From assembly GCA_004144345.1 (NCBI GenBank), contig SEEL01000028.1, positions 1 to 43,880 of the forward strand: 43,880 nucleotides of DNA, read 5' to 3'. This DNA is from Hyphomicrobiales bacterium. Its GTDB lineage: Bacteria > Pseudomonadota > Alphaproteobacteria > Rhizobiales > Devosiaceae. The notes beneath the pieces were generated by a model. The model was given only the letters and a program-made list of their open reading frames with translations. It did no database searches and was not told the DNA's origin. This document shows, one piece after another, positions 17,068 to 27,450 of the stretch (positions within the stretch are counted from its first letter, which is position 1; the number at the start of each line of letters is the position of its first letter). The translations under genes were made by a program, and so were the position numbers.

Positions 17068-17945
17068 TGAAGAAAATCGCCGTCACCGGTGGCACCGGCT
17101 CATGGGACCGTGGCGTCGGCCCCGTCGTCATCGCTGCGCTTCAGGCCAAGGGCTATAAAGTCACCAATCTCGATCGCGCCGTTCCCGGTGGCATCGAGAA
17201 ATCCGGCTTCATCCGCACCGACCTGACGGACTACGGCCAGACCTTCGCCGCCCTCCACGGCCATGACGCCGTCATCCAGCTGGCCGCCAATGGCGAGCCC
17301 GATTGGGACCATCTGTCGGGCGCCGCGCGCTTCCACGTCAATTCGTTGATTGCGTACAATGTCTTCCAGGCCGCCTGCTTCCTCGGCATGAAGAAGGTGG
17401 TGTGGGCATCGTCCGAAACCGTCCTCGGCTTCCCCTTCGACAAGGTGCCGCCGAAAGTCCTGCCGACCAGCGACGACGACCCGCCGATCCCCACCTCGTC
17501 CTATGGCATCTCGAAAGCCAACACCGAGGATCTGGCACGCCACATGAACCGCCGCTACGGCGTGCCCTTCGTCGGCCTGCGCTTTTCCAACATCTTCTAC
17601 GACACGCCCGGGCACACCACGAGCTACGAGAAGATCCCTGGTTTCTGGGCTGATCCCGCTTCGCGCCGGTTCAATCTCTGGGGCTATGTCGATAGCCGCG
17701 ACACTGCCGATGCCTGCGTCCAGGCGCTTGAGTCGGACATATCAGGCGCCGAAGTGATGACCATCGCCGCATCCGACACCATCATGCGTCAGCCCAACAG
17801 CGAACTGCTCGCCGCCTTCCCCGCCTGCACCCTCCGCCCCGGCACCGGCAACCACGAGACCCTGATCTCCATCGCCAGGGCCCGCCAGCTCATCGGCTAC
17901 GATCCGCAATGGACCTGGCGGAGAGTGCTTGGGGTCACAGCTTGA
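17067..17945 (+). CDS. NAD(P)-dependent epimerase/dehydratase-like (extended SDR) protein
   Basis: A 292-residue extended short-chain dehydrogenase. The Rossmann start is IAVTGGTGSWDRGVG, in which the usual GGxGxxG spacing is altered. The catalytic set is present: serines in VWASSETVLG and the YxxxK in SSYGISKANTEDL, then RFSNIFYD. It resembles sugar epimerases and uronate/aldose dehydrogenases. The coupled start (ATG sharing a base with the GH43 stop) ties it to xylan-sugar use, so oxidation or epimerisation of a pentose, arabinose or glucuronic side-chain is a reasonable guess, not proven. Its last 11 bases overlap the opposing GNAT gene. Confidence 0.82.
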   Translation: MKKIAVTGGTGSWDRGVGPVVIAALQAKGYKVTNLDRAVPGGIEKSGFIRTDLTDYGQTFAALHGHDAVIQLAANGEPDWDHLSGAARFHVNSLIAYNVFQAACFLGMKKVVWASSETVLGFPFDKVPPKVLPTSDDDPPIPTSSYGISKANTEDLARHMNRRYGVPFVGLRFSNIFYDTPGHTTSYEKIPGFWADPASRRFNLWGYVDSRDTADACVQALESDISGAEVMTIAASDTIMRQPNSELLAAFPACTLRPGTGNHETLISIARARQLIGYDPQWTWRRVLGVTA

Positions 17946-18372
17946 TCTGGTACTGCACGAAGCCCGAATAGACGGCGACGGCGTCGTAGAGGCGCCGCGC
18001 CGTCGCGTTGGCCTCATTGGTGTGCCAATAGACGCGCACCGCGCCTGCCGCCTTGGCCGCTTCCGCCACATGGCCAATCAGCGCCCTGCCATGCCCGCCG
18101 CCGCGAAACGCCGGGTCGACATAAAGGTCCTGCAGATAGCAGGTGTCCCCAATGGCCCAGGCCGTACGGTGATAGATGTAATGCACGAGTCCGATCGGCG
18201 TGCCGTCTTCATCCAGCGCCAACGCGCCCCACATCGGCTCGGCCGGATCGTTGAGCCGGCCCCAGGTCGTATCGAACAATGCCTCGGACAGCGTCGTCTC
18301 GTAAAACCTTAGATAGTCGGTCCAGAGCCGCGTCCACGCCTCCCGGTCGCCCAACTCCAGCATCCTGATCAT
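17935..18372 (-). CDS. GNAT family N-acetyltransferase
   Basis: A 145-residue acetyl-CoA-dependent N-acetyltransferase. The acetyl-CoA-binding core is YLQDLYVDPAFRGGGHGRAL (the RGxGxG/A loop), followed by the late ARRLYDAV helix. The substrate is not predictable. The ATG at 18372 has GGGAG six bases upstream; the ATG at 18363 is an alternative. It is convergent with the SDR gene, overlapping its last 11 bases. Confidence 0.88.
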   Translation of the reverse strand: MIRMLELGDREAWTRLWTDYLRFYETTLSEALFDTTWGRLNDPAEPMWGALALDEDGTPIGLVHYIYHRTAWAIGDTCYLQDLYVDPAFRGGGHGRALIGHVAEAAKAAGAVRVYWHTNEANATARRLYDAVAVYSGFVQYQIKL

Positions 18373-18395
18373 TGTCGTCTCCCCACTCGCGCCAC

Positions 18396-18461
18396 TGTCG
18401 ATAACGACAAAAATCCCCTCGCGCAGCCGCCATTTCCGGCGAACTGCGAAAAGTACTTCGC
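18396..18461. promoter_or_regulatory. Two small inverted repeats between divergent GNAT and GT25 genes
   Basis: TGTCG-ATAA-CGACA at 18396-18409 and GCGAA (18446-18450) / TTCGC (18457-18461) are the only symmetrical elements in this intergenic stretch. The first lies close to the GNAT start and looks like an operator half-site pair. No protein can be assigned. Confidence 0.25.
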
Positions 18462-18505
18462 CAATCCGGCTAGTTGCGGTGTCTACCCGCTGCTACACGG
18501 AGCGG

Positions 18506-19297
18506 GTGCAGATCTACTATCTCAACATGGCCCGCGACGCGGATCGCCGCGTCTTCATGGAACAGCAGTTCTCGCGGCTGGGCCTTGCCGCGACGCGCAT
18601 CGAGGCCGTAGCGCGCGACGATCTCACCGACGCCGACCGCGCTGATATTCTCCGCATCGACGCGGCCGGCAGCAAGCTCTGGGCCTTCTGCGTCACTTTA
18701 AGTCACATCCGGGCCATGCGGGCGCTGCTCGGGACGAACGCGCCCCATGCGCTGATCTTCGAAGACGATGCGGTCCTGTCCAGTCGACTTCCCGCCTTCC
18801 TCGCCGCGTATGACGCCGCCCCGCCTGCGCTCGATCTCCTCCGCATCGAGACCAGTTTCCACCAGCTGCGGCTCAAGCCGCCCGAAACTGCGCTCGACGG
18901 CTACAATATCTGCCGCCCCTACAGCTTCGAGGGGGGCCGTGCGGGCTACATCGTCACGCGCCTGGCAGCCGAGATTATCAGCAGCAGCCGCGAAGTCCGC
19001 CGCTTGCCGCACGACAAGGCCATGTTCGACCCATACGAGCCGCTGCCGCGACGTTTGCGGGTCCGGCAGCTCAGCCCGGCTCTGGTAGCCCAGGCGCAAT
19101 ATGTCGCCCGGGGTGACGAGCCGCGCTTTGTCGGCGCGCCGCGCCAGCCACCCACGCCGCGCGAAATGGGCTTGCATGGCTGGCTGCAATTCGCCGCTCG
19201 CGCCGTTCGCCGCGATACGACAGTGGCCGTGCAAAAGGCCTGGCACCAATATGTCGGCGGCGCCAAAAAGCAGCGCGTGCCGTTCCTGGCGGAATAG
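18506..19297 (+). CDS. Glycosyltransferase family 25 (LPS-type) protein
   Basis: A protein of about 263 residues in glycosyltransferase family 25, which includes LPS beta-galactosyltransferases. It begins with the family's [13 protein letters not shown] segment, then [11 protein letters not shown], the acidic metal motif FEDDAVL, and a late [13 protein letters not shown] block. It should add a sugar to a surface glycan at the cytoplasmic face of the membrane. The GTG at 18506 puts the family motif at the N-terminus; a GTG at 18479 is an alternative and neither has ideal spacing to GGAG. No other glycan gene is nearby, so the acceptor is unknown. Confidence 0.82.
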   Translation: MQIYYLNMARDADRRVFMEQQFSRLGLAATRIEAVARDDLTDADRADILRIDAAGSKLWAFCVTLSHIRAMRALLGTNAPHALIFEDDAVLSSRLPAFLAAYDAAPPALDLLRIETSFHQLRLKPPETALDGYNICRPYSFEGGRAGYIVTRLAAEIISSSREVRRLPHDKAMFDPYEPLPRRLRVRQLSPALVAQAQYVARGDEPRFVGAPRQPPTPREMGLHGWLQFAARAVRRDTTVAVQKAWHQYVGGAKKQRVPFLAE

Positions 19298-19413
19298 TCG
19301 GGGACCGCAAATCCGCCCCTTACCCCCAGCCATCCCCGCAAAACCCGCCTGCCCGGTTGGCATCGCGCGGCCGACCCCGTAAGTTCGCGCCTCTTTTCAC
19401 CAGCCCCCGCGCC

Positions 19414-22095
19414 ATGGACCAGACGCCCTACGATTCCGCCGAGACGCCGCCGCCGCGCGCTGAAGTGCCGACGCCGGCCATGGGGCAATATCTCGAGCTG
19501 AAGGCCGTCAATCCCGGCTACATGCTCTTCTATCGCATGGGTGATTTCTACGAGATGTTCTTCGAGGACGCCGAGATCGCGTCTCAGGCGCTCGGCATCG
19601 TCCTCACCAAGCGCGGCCGCCACCAGGGTCAGGACATCCCGCTCTGCGGCGTCCCCGTCCACGCTGCGCAGGACTACCTCAGGAAGCTCATCTCGCTCGG
19701 GCACCGCGTCGCCATCTGCGAGCAGATGGAAGATCCCGCCGAGGCCAAGAAGCGCGGCAGCAAATCGCCCGTGAAGCGCGACGTCGTCCGCCTCGTGACG
19801 CGGGGCACCCTCACCGAGGACGATCTGCTCCCGGCCCGCGCCAGCAACTATCTTGCCGCACTGGCGATGCTGCGTCACGGCGACAGCGATTTCGCGCTCG
19901 CCTTCGCCGATGTCTCGACCGGCGAGCTGAATGTCCTGCCGCTCTCCGCCCACGCCGTAGGCGACGAACTGGCGCGCATCGCCCCGGCCGAACTGCTGTT
20001 CAGCGACGCGACCCGGGCCGATTTGCAGGCTCACAAGATCCTGCTGCCCGAAGCTGCTCTCGTGACGCTGCCGCCGGAAATGTTCGACTCGACCACCGCG
20101 GCTGCCACCATTGCCGCCGCCTTCGACGAGGGCACGGTCGATGCGTCCGCCTACTCACGTGTCGAGCGCGCCGCCCTTGGCGCGCTGCTCGGCTATATCC
20201 GCGAGTCGCAGAAGGGCGTCGCCGTGGCGCTGCGTCCGCCTGCCGCCGAGCACCTGCAGTCGCATATGGCGATCGACGCCGCGACCCGCGCCTCGCTCGA
20301 ACTGCTCGAAACCCAGCGCGGCACGTTGAAGGGCTCGCTGCTGTCAGAGATCGACCATTGCGTCACGCCCTCCGGTTCGCGCCTCCTCGCGCGCCGGCTC
20401 AGCGCCCCGCTCTGCGAACTCGCTCCGGTCAATGCCCGGCTCGATGCGGTGGCGGCTCTCCGCGGCGACACCATGCTGTCGACGCGGCTCCGCGCCACGC
20501 TCAAATCCGTGCCCGATCTCACCCGCGCGCTCACCCGCCTCGCGCTCGGTCGCGGCGGCCCGCGCGATCTCGGCGCCATCGCGCGCGCCATCTCGGGCGC
20601 TGGTGATCTCGGCCGTGTGCTCGGCGCTGTCGCCGAGCTGCCCGCCGATCTCGCTCGCATCGGCGACACGCTGCGCACCGCGCCGCTCGCTCTTGCCGCT
20701 GAGCTCACCCGCGCCATCGAGGAAGAGGCCCCGCTGCTCGCCCGCGATGGCGGCTTCGTGCAGCGCGGCTATGACACGACGCTCGATGCCGAGCGCGCGC
20801 TGGCCAGTGAAACCCGCGCCGTCGTCGCCGCTCTGCAGGCGCGGCTCATCGCCGAGACCGACGTCAAGGCGCTCAAGATCAAGCATAATGGCGTGCTCGG
20901 CTATTTCGTCGAGGTACCCGCCGGCCACGGTGGCAAGCTGCTCGAGGAGCCGCATCGCGCCACTTTCATCCACCGCCAGACCATGGCCAACGCCATGCGC
21001 TTCACCACGGCGGAGCTGGCCGAACTCGAAGGCCGCATCGCCCGGGCGCATGAGAAGGCGCTCGAGATCGAAACCGCGATCTTCGCCCGCCTCGTCGCCG
21101 CCGTGCTCAGCGAAACCGACACGCTCCGCGCCCTCGCCGACGCGCTTGCCGAACTCGACGTCACCGCCGGCCTCGCTTATCTCGCGGCCACCCGCAGCTT
21201 CGTCCGCCCCGAGATCAGCGACTCTCTCGATTTCGGCATCCAGGGCGGCCGCCACCCGGTGGTCGAAACAACCGTCAAGGCCGAGGGCCATCCCTTCGTC
21301 GCCAACGACACCGATCTCTCCGGCGGCGCGCTCTGGCTGGTCACCGGCCCGAACATGGGCGGTAAATCCACCTTCCTCCGCCAGAACGCGCTGATCGCCA
21401 TCCTCGCCCAGACCGGCAGCTTCGTGCCGGCTGACAGTGCCAAGATCGGCATCATCGATCGCGTCTTCTCGCGCGTCGGCGCCTCCGACGACATCGCCCA
21501 TGGCCGCTCGACCTTCATGGTTGAAATGGTCGAAACGGCGGCCATCCTCAATCGCGCCACCAGCAAATCCCTCGTCATCCTCGACGAGATCGGCCGCGGC
21601 ACCGCCACCTTCGATGGCCTCTCCATCGCCTGGGCGGCGGTCGAGGCGCTGCACGACGACACCGGCTGCCGGGCGCTGTTCGCGACGCATTTCCACGAAA
21701 TGACGGCACTGGCCAAGACGCTGAAGCGGGTGAAAAACGTCACCATGGCGGTGCGCGAATGGGAGGGCGAAGTGGTCTTCCTCCACGAAGTCGTGCCCGG
21801 CGCCGCCGATCGCTCCTACGGCATCCAGGTCGCCAAGCTCGCCGGCCTGCCCGAAACCGTGCTCGCCCGCGCCCGTCAGGTGCTGGGTGTGCTCGAAAGC
21901 CGCGCTTCCGGCAATTCGGCGCCCATGCTAGACGATCTGCCGCTTTTTGCGGCCGCTCCCGTGCCAAAAAAGCCGGAAATTAATCCTTTGACTGCGATGC
22001 TCGACCAGGTCCGCCCCGACGAACTTTCCCCGCGCGAGGCGCTCGATCTGATCTATGAGCTCAAGAAGGCACGCGATGCCGCTCGCCGAAGCTGA
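19414..22095 (+). CDS. mutS: DNA mismatch repair protein MutS
   Basis: An 893-residue MutS1 that recognises base mismatches and small loops and recruits MutL. Domain I holds the mismatch-probing GDFYEMF motif; connector, core and clamp domains follow; the ATPase has Walker [10 protein letters not shown] at about 645-653, the [12 protein letters not shown] Walker B/signature region and FATHFHEMT. The C-terminus keeps the helix-turn-helix dimer region and a short tail. ATG 19414 is preferred to a TTG at 19357 since homology begins soon after it; neither has a good Shine-Dalgarno sequence. It overlaps glnD by 20 bases. Confidence 0.97.
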   Translation: MDQTPYDSAETPPPRAEVPTPAMGQYLELKAVNPGYMLFYRMGDFYEMFFEDAEIASQALGIVLTKRGRHQGQDIPLCGVPVHAAQDYLRKLISLGHRVAICEQMEDPAEAKKRGSKSPVKRDVVRLVTRGTLTEDDLLPARASNYLAALAMLRHGDSDFALAFADVSTGELNVLPLSAHAVGDELARIAPAELLFSDATRADLQAHKILLPEAALVTLPPEMFDSTTAAATIAAAFDEGTVDASAYSRVERAALGALLGYIRESQKGVAVALRPPAAEHLQSHMAIDAATRASLELLETQRGTLKGSLLSEIDHCVTPSGSRLLARRLSAPLCELAPVNARLDAVAALRGDTMLSTRLRATLKSVPDLTRALTRLALGRGGPRDLGAIARAISGAGDLGRVLGAVAELPADLARIGDTLRTAPLALAAELTRAIEEEAPLLARDGGFVQRGYDTTLDAERALASETRAVVAALQARLIAETDVKALKIKHNGVLGYFVEVPAGHGGKLLEEPHRATFIHRQTMANAMRFTTAELAELEGRIARAHEKALEIETAIFARLVAAVLSETDTLRALADALAELDVTAGLAYLAATRSFVRPEISDSLDFGIQGGRHPVVETTVKAEGHPFVANDTDLSGGALWLVTGPNMGGKSTFLRQNALIAILAQTGSFVPADSAKIGIIDRVFSRVGASDDIAHGRSTFMVEMVETAAILNRATSKSLVILDEIGRGTATFDGLSIAWAAVEALHDDTGCRALFATHFHEMTALAKTLKRVKNVTMAVREWEGEVVFLHEVVPGAADRSYGIQVAKLAGLPETVLARARQVLGVLESRASGNSAPMLDDLPLFAAAPVPKKPEINPLTAMLDQVRPDELSPREALDLIYELKKARDAARRS

Positions 22096-24886
22096 ACTCC
22101 GCCCCAAGAAGGCGGCGTTCCATCTCAAACATGCTGACGCCATCCTCGCCGACGTGAAGGCCGCGATTGGCCAGGATTCGCCGAAATCGGCGCAGGGCCG
22201 CTCGGCCGTTCTCGCCATCATGCGCCAGACCCTTGCCGAAGCGCGCAAATCCGCCGAAGCCGAGTTGATGGACCATGGCCGCGGTACCCGCTGCGCGCAG
22301 AATTTGAGTGCCGCGCAGGACGAGATCATCCGCGCCATCCATCAATTCGCGGTCTCCGAAGTCTATCCCGTCGATAACCCCTCCGGCGCCGAAGCCATCG
22401 CGCTGTCGGCCGTCGGCGGCTATGGCCGCGGCACGCTGGCGCCGGGTTCCGATATCGATCTGCTGTTCATCCTGCCCTACAAGCAGACGCCCTGGGGCGA
22501 GCAGGTCACCGAATACGTCCTCTACATGCTGTGGGACCTCGGCCAGAAGGTCGGCCACGCCGTCCGCTCGGTCGATGAATGCGTCCGCATGGCGCGCGCC
22601 GATATGACCGTGCGTACCGCGACGCTCGAAGCGCGCTTCCTCACCGGCGACCACAATCTCTTCAAGACGCTCGAGACGCGTTTCGAAAACGAGATCATGC
22701 CCAAGACCGGGCCCGAATTCATCGCCGCCAAGATGGCCGAGCGCGAAGAGCGGCACCGCCAGATGGGCAACACCCGCTACGTGGTCGAGCCCAATATCAA
22801 GGACGGCAAAGGCGGTCTGCGCGACCTCCACACGCTGTTCTGGATCGGTAAGTACTTCTACCGCGTCAAGACCAGCGCCGAACTCGTCGGCAAGGGCGTC
22901 TTCTCCGCCGAGGAATACAAGCTCTTCCAGCGCGCCGAGGATTTCCTCTGGGCCGTGCGCTGCCATCTGCATTTCCTCACCGGTCGCTCAGACGAAAAGC
23001 TGACCTTCGAGCTGCAGCCCGACCTCGCGGCGCGCCTCTCTTATTCCGATCGGCCGGGCATGCTCGGCGTCGAGCGCCTGATGAAGCGCTATTTCCTCGT
23101 CGCCAAGGATGTGGGCGATCTCACCCGCATCTTCTGCACCAGCCTCGAATTCGATCACGCCAAGCCGCTCGACATGATGGGTCGCGTCACCGGCATGTTC
23201 AAACGCGGCAAAGTGGCGATCAAGGGCGAGCCCGATTTCGTCATCGACTCCGGCCGCCTGAATACCTCGAAGCCCGATACGTTCGAGCGCGATCCGCTGT
23301 CGGTGATCCGTTCCTTCCTCGTTGCCTCGCGCAACGATCTGCTGTTCCACCCCGATGCCATCAAGCAGATCACCCGCTCGCTGCGCCTCATCGGTCACGA
23401 TGTGCGCAACGATGCTAGGGCCAATGAGTGGTTCCTCGAAATCCTCACCAGCCCGCGCACCGTCGAGCGCATCCTGCGCCAGATGAATGAGAGCGGCGTT
23501 CTAGGTAAGTTCGTGCCGGAGTTCGGCAAGATCGTCGCCCTGATGCAGTTCAACATGTATCATCACTATACCGTCGATGAGCATCTGATCCGCGCCGTCG
23601 GCGTCATGGCCGAAATCGCCAATGGTGGCCTCCGCGAACAGCTGCCGCTGACGCATGAGCTGCTGCCCTCGCTCAACGACACGCGCCTACTCTATGTGGC
23701 GCTGTTCCTCCACGATATCGCCAAGGGCCGCCCCGAGGATCACTCGATCGCCGGTGCTCGCGTCGCCCGCCGCTTCTGCCCGCGCCTTGGCCTCGATGCG
23801 GCGGAGACCGACACCGTCGCCTGGCTCATCCAGTACCACCTGACCATGAGCGAGATCGCCCAGGCGCGCGACCTGCAGGACCCCGAAACGGCCCGCGCTT
23901 TCGCCGATATTGTGCAGTCGCCACAACGGCTTGCGCTGCTCATGATCCTCACCGCCTGCGATATTCGCGCGGTCGGCCCCGGCGTCTGGACCGGCTGGAA
24001 GGGCAGCCTGTTGCGCTCGCTCTACTACGCGACGGAGCCGCTGCTCTCGGGCGGCCATTCGCGCGTCAGCCAGTCCGATCGTGTCGCCGCCGCCAAGGCC
24101 GAACTCGAAAAGGCGCTGGCCGCCTGGCCCAAGCCCGAAGTCGAGGCCTATATGGGCCGCCACTACAATCATTATTGGCTGCGCGCCGAGCTTGAGCTCC
24201 AGCAGGAGCACGCCAAGATGATCCGGGCGGCCGACAATGCCCACAATCCCTTTGCCGGCTCCATCCGTGTGCAGGCCTTCGAGGGCATCACTGAAGTATC
24301 GTTCTATACGCCCGACCATCCGCGCCTGCTCTCGCTCATCGCCGGCGCTTGCACCATGTGCGAAGCCTCGATCATCGGCGCGCAGATCTTCTCGACGCGC
24401 GATGGCCGCGCCCTCGATACGTTCCGCCTGCGCCGCGCCTTCACCTCCGATGAAGATGAAAAGGTTCGCGCCAACCGCATCATCGAAACGGTCAAGCAGC
24501 TCTTGCAGGGCAAGCGCCAGGTGCTCATCGATCTCGGCAAGGAAAGCCGTCACAACCGGCGCCTCAAGCCCTTCACGCTGCCCGCCAGCGTCGAGGTGTC
24601 GAACAATCTGTCGGAAAAATTCACCGTCATCGAGGTCATGGGCCTCGACCGCACCGGCCTCCTCCACCAGCTGACCCGCGCCATCGCCGATCTCAGCCTC
24701 ACCATCGGCTCGGCCCATATCGGCACCTATGGCGAAAAGGCCGTCGACGTTTTCTACGTGACCGATCTCACCGGCCACAAGATCGAGGCGCCGCGCCGCC
24801 AGAAGGCCATCCGCGACACCCTGCTTGCCGTCTTCAACCCCGCCGCACCCCGGCAGGAAGAGTCCGCGAAAGTGGACAATGGGTAA
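22076..24886 (+). CDS. glnD: Bifunctional uridylyltransferase/uridylyl-removing enzyme (PII)
   Basis: A 936-residue GlnD, the glutamine sensor that uridylylates PII (GlnB/GlnK) when nitrogen is short and removes the groups when glutamine is plentiful. It has a nucleotidyltransferase domain with GSDIDLL (D126, D128), an HD hydrolase domain with H546-D547 in [14 protein letters not shown], and two C-terminal ACT domains ([20 protein letters not shown], and [20 protein letters not shown]). All key residues are intact. The start at 22076 lies inside the end of mutS, behind AAGAAGG, giving a 20-base overlap. Confidence 0.97.
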   Translation: MPLAEAELRPKKAAFHLKHADAILADVKAAIGQDSPKSAQGRSAVLAIMRQTLAEARKSAEAELMDHGRGTRCAQNLSAAQDEIIRAIHQFAVSEVYPVDNPSGAEAIALSAVGGYGRGTLAPGSDIDLLFILPYKQTPWGEQVTEYVLYMLWDLGQKVGHAVRSVDECVRMARADMTVRTATLEARFLTGDHNLFKTLETRFENEIMPKTGPEFIAAKMAEREERHRQMGNTRYVVEPNIKDGKGGLRDLHTLFWIGKYFYRVKTSAELVGKGVFSAEEYKLFQRAEDFLWAVRCHLHFLTGRSDEKLTFELQPDLAARLSYSDRPGMLGVERLMKRYFLVAKDVGDLTRIFCTSLEFDHAKPLDMMGRVTGMFKRGKVAIKGEPDFVIDSGRLNTSKPDTFERDPLSVIRSFLVASRNDLLFHPDAIKQITRSLRLIGHDVRNDARANEWFLEILTSPRTVERILRQMNESGVLGKFVPEFGKIVALMQFNMYHHYTVDEHLIRAVGVMAEIANGGLREQLPLTHELLPSLNDTRLLYVALFLHDIAKGRPEDHSIAGARVARRFCPRLGLDAAETDTVAWLIQYHLTMSEIAQARDLQDPETARAFADIVQSPQRLALLMILTACDIRAVGPGVWTGWKGSLLRSLYYATEPLLSGGHSRVSQSDRVAAAKAELEKALAAWPKPEVEAYMGRHYNHYWLRAELELQQEHAKMIRAADNAHNPFAGSIRVQAFEGITEVSFYTPDHPRLLSLIAGACTMCEASIIGAQIFSTRDGRALDTFRLRRAFTSDEDEKVRANRIIETVKQLLQGKRQVLIDLGKESRHNRRLKPFTLPASVEVSNNLSEKFTVIEVMGLDRTGLLHQLTRAIADLSLTIGSAHIGTYGEKAVDVFYVTDLTGHKIEAPRRQKAIRDTLLAVFNPAAPRQEESAKVDNG

Positions 24887-25202
24887 CCGTCCGCCGGGCG
24901 CGTCGGTCGTGATCTCGCTTGTCGATAAGCAGAGTTACGAGGAACGCGACGGCCGAAGTGAGCTCAGCAAGGAACATCTGTCTTTGCTGCATCGCTTCCA
25001 CAACTTCGGCGAGGACGTGTTCTCGTGGCTACGCGACAATAGGGGCTCAGGTGAGCTGGACTTCAAAGAGGTGGATGGTCCGTCGGGACAGTTTGCGGTT
25101 CGCGGGATAAAGCCGCACAAATCCGCACCGTTGGTGGCGTGGCTGAAACAGGAAGCCGCGCGCCAGCATCTCGCGATCACCCTCGATTTGCACGAAGAAT
25201 AG
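24879..25202 (+). CDS. Small hypothetical protein between glnD and murJ
   Basis: A reading frame of about 107 residues that overlaps the last 8 bases of glnD. The sequence from ISLVDKQSYEERDG through LHRFHNFGEDVFSWL to LDLHEE is charged, soluble and protein-like, with no membrane segment or recognised domain. I do not recognise the family. Its codon choice (AGT, TCT, TTG, AGG) is less biased than that of glnD or murJ, which hints at recent arrival or low expression. The start is uncertain (ATG 24879, or GTG 24909). It ends 15 bases before murJ and would be co-transcribed with it. Confidence 0.6.
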   Translation: MGNRPPGASVVISLVDKQSYEERDGRSELSKEHLSLLHRFHNFGEDVFSWLRDNRGSGELDFKEVDGPSGQFAVRGIKPHKSAPLVAWLKQEAARQHLAITLDLHEE

Positions 25203-25217
25203 GGACGGAGCCGCCCG

Positions 25218-26816
25218 ATGGTTGAACGCACTCCCGGGAAGAGCCCGGCGCCCGGCGGATCGCTCTACCGCAATTTCCTCAATGTGGGTGTGCTGACGCT
25301 GGGCAGCCGCATCCTCGGCTTCGTGCGCGATGCGCTGGTGGCCGCCGTGCTCGGTACTGGTCCGGCAGCCGACGCCTATCTCGCCGCTTTCCGCTTCCCC
25401 AATCTGTTCCGCCGACTGTTTGCCGAAGGTGCCTTCAACACCGCCTTCATCCCGCTCTTCGCCAAGGCGCTGGAGCAGGAGGGCCGTGACGAAGCCCGCC
25501 TCTGGGCCGCCCGCATCATGAGCTGGCTCGTCGCCGTGGTGTTCGTCGTCACCGTGCTCGTCGAGATCTTCATGCCCTGGGTGCTCGCGCCCTTCGTGCC
25601 GGGCTTCCTCAACGATCCCGCAAAATACGATCTCACGGTGCTGCTGACGCGCATCTGCTTCCCCTATCTGATGTGCATGTCGCTGATGGCCGCCTATGCC
25701 GCCATCCTCAATGGCCTAGGCCATTTCAAGGCTGCCGCCTTCGCGCCCATCCTGCTCAACATCGTGATGATTGCCTTCATGCTGCCGCTGGTGCTGTCGG
25801 CTTACGATCAGGCTGGCGTGGCCATCTGGCTCGCCATCGGCACCATCGCCGGCGGCATCGCGCAGCTGGCGCTCGTCTATGCCGCGGTGCGCCGCGCCGG
25901 CTTCGTGCCGAAGCTGCAATGGCCGCGTCTCGATGCCGATGTGAAGCGCTTCTGGGTGCTCGCCGTCCCGGCCGTCATCGCGGGCGGCATCACGCAGATC
26001 AATATCTTTGTCGGCACCATCATCGCCTCGGCCGCCGACAGCGCCATCGCCTATCTCTATTACGCCGACCGGCTCTACCAATTGCCGCTCGGCATCATCG
26101 GCATTGCCGTGGGCACCGTGCTGCTGCCCGAGCTCTCGCGCCACCTCAAGGGCGGCCGCGACAAGGAAGCCGACGCCAGCCAGAACCAGGCGCTGCTCAT
26201 CTCGATGCTGCTTTCAGTGCCGGCGGCTACCGCTCTCATCGCGCTGGCGACGCCAATCGTCTCCGTTCTCTTCGAACGCGGCGCCTTCAGCGCTGCCGAC
26301 ACGCTGCAGACCGCGCAGACCGTTGTCTGGTTCGCCGCGGGCCTGCCGGCCTACGTGTTGATCCGCGTGCTGCAGCCCGGCTTCTTCGCCCGCGAGGACA
26401 CGCGGACCCCGACCATCTTCGCCGCCATCTCGCTCACCGCCAATGTCGCCCTGTCGCTGGCGCTCTTCCCCAGCTTCGCCCATGTCGGCATCGCCATCGC
26501 GACGTCCTTCGCGGCCTGGGCCAATGCCGTGCTGCTCGCCATCTGGCTGGCCCGCCGTGGCCATTTTACCCTGCCGGCTGCCGATTGGCGCCGCCACGGC
26601 CTCATCATCCTCGCCGCGCTGCTGATGGGCGGCGCCCTGTGGGGGCTCAGCCTGCCGCTCGCCCCATGGCTCGCGAGCAGCGCCCCGCTGCTGTTCCAGA
26701 TCCTCGCGCTCGGCGCGTTGGTCGTGACCGGCCTCGGCCTCTATTTCGCGCTCGTCCACCTCACCGGCGCGCAGCCGCTCGGCCAGTTGGTCCGGCGCCT
26801 CCGCCGCAACGGCTAG
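25218..26816 (+). CDS. murJ: Lipid II flippase MurJ (MviN)
   Basis: A 532-residue MOP-superfamily membrane protein that flips the peptidoglycan precursor lipid II across the inner membrane. It opens with FLNVGVLTLGSRILGFVRDA and AADAYLAAFRFPNLFRRLFAEGAFNTAFIP, the classic MurJ signature including the central-cavity arginines, and about 14 membrane segments follow. GGGACGGAG precedes ATG. The order glnD-murJ-trpS is typical of rhizobia, here broken by inserts on both sides of murJ. The TAG stop overlaps the TAG of the opposing regulator gene (CTAG at 26813-26816). Confidence 0.96.
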   Translation: MVERTPGKSPAPGGSLYRNFLNVGVLTLGSRILGFVRDALVAAVLGTGPAADAYLAAFRFPNLFRRLFAEGAFNTAFIPLFAKALEQEGRDEARLWAARIMSWLVAVVFVVTVLVEIFMPWVLAPFVPGFLNDPAKYDLTVLLTRICFPYLMCMSLMAAYAAILNGLGHFKAAAFAPILLNIVMIAFMLPLVLSAYDQAGVAIWLAIGTIAGGIAQLALVYAAVRRAGFVPKLQWPRLDADVKRFWVLAVPAVIAGGITQINIFVGTIIASAADSAIAYLYYADRLYQLPLGIIGIAVGTVLLPELSRHLKGGRDKEADASQNQALLISMLLSVPAATALIALATPIVSVLFERGAFSAADTLQTAQTVVWFAAGLPAYVLIRVLQPGFFAREDTRTPTIFAAISLTANVALSLALFPSFAHVGIAIATSFAAWANAVLLAIWLARRGHFTLPAADWRRHGLIILAALLMGGALWGLSLPLAPWLASSAPLLFQILALGALVVTGLGLYFALVHLTGAQPLGQLVRRLRRNG

Positions 26817-27376
26817 TCGTAGACCACGGTCAGCAACGCCCGCGCCGGCGCATCGCCGACATTGGCGATGGCGTGCTCGACATCGGCGCGATAGCGCGCC
26901 GTCTCACCCTGCTTCAAACCCTGCTCGCTGCCACCGCTGTGCACCATCAGGCCCTCGCTCTGTGCCGTCAGATGTTCATGCGTGCCCGGCTGGTGCGGCG
27001 AACTCTTGAGCCGGCCGCCCGGCGCGATCTCTACCTCGTACCATTCGACCCGACCCGACATTGAAGGCGGGCTGAGAATGCGCAGCCGCCACGCCCCGTC
27101 CGGGCTCTTGATCTCGGGCGTCAGCGGCGCCGTCACGATGTCGATCGCCCGCGACTCGGCCTGGGCCATCTCCCCGCTGATCAGCTCAGAGAGGTCGATC
27201 TTGAGCGCCTGCGTCAGCCCCCACAGCACTGCGAAGGTGGGGTTGGATTCGCCGCGCTCGATCTGCGACAGCATGGAGCGCGACACCCCCGACACCCCCG
27301 CGAGGCCCTCAAGCGTCAAATGCCGCGCCTTGCGGGCGCGCTGGATGATCGGTCCGATTTCTGGGGCGGCTGCCAT
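26813..27376 (-). CDS. XRE-family regulator with C-terminal cupin
   Basis: A 187-residue regulator. The N-terminal XRE helix-turn-helix (IQRARKARHLTLEGLAGVSG, then SRSMLSQIERGESNPTFAVL) covers residues 8-60, and a small cupin sensor fills the C-terminal half (WYEVEIAPGGRLKSSPHQPG). Members of this architecture commonly repress amino-acid or polyamine catabolism and are released by a small ligand. It is divergent from kbl-tdh across a 123-base gap with a symmetrical site, so it is the likely regulator of threonine breakdown. Confidence 0.9.
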   Translation of the reverse strand: MAAAPEIGPIIQRARKARHLTLEGLAGVSGVSRSMLSQIERGESNPTFAVLWGLTQALKIDLSELISGEMAQAESRAIDIVTAPLTPEIKSPDGAWRLRILSPPSMSGRVEWYEVEIAPGGRLKSSPHQPGTHEHLTAQSEGLMVHSGGSEQGLKQGETARYRADVEHAIANVGDAPARALLTVVYD

Positions 27377-27450
27377 GACGGTGTCTTCGTTGCCTGCTCT
27401 GTGTAGCTAGCCCGCCCCGGCCGCACCTGCCAAGCAATTTCCGGCGCCGC

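Noticed and set aside
20344-21786. 480-codon minus-strand frame opposite mutS
   Set aside because: Antisense to conserved MutS motifs; no recognisable protein.
25673-27064. 463-codon plus-strand frame in another phase of murJ
   Set aside because: Arginine/histidine-rich out-of-frame product; MurJ itself is complete and the frame runs on into an antisense regulator gene.
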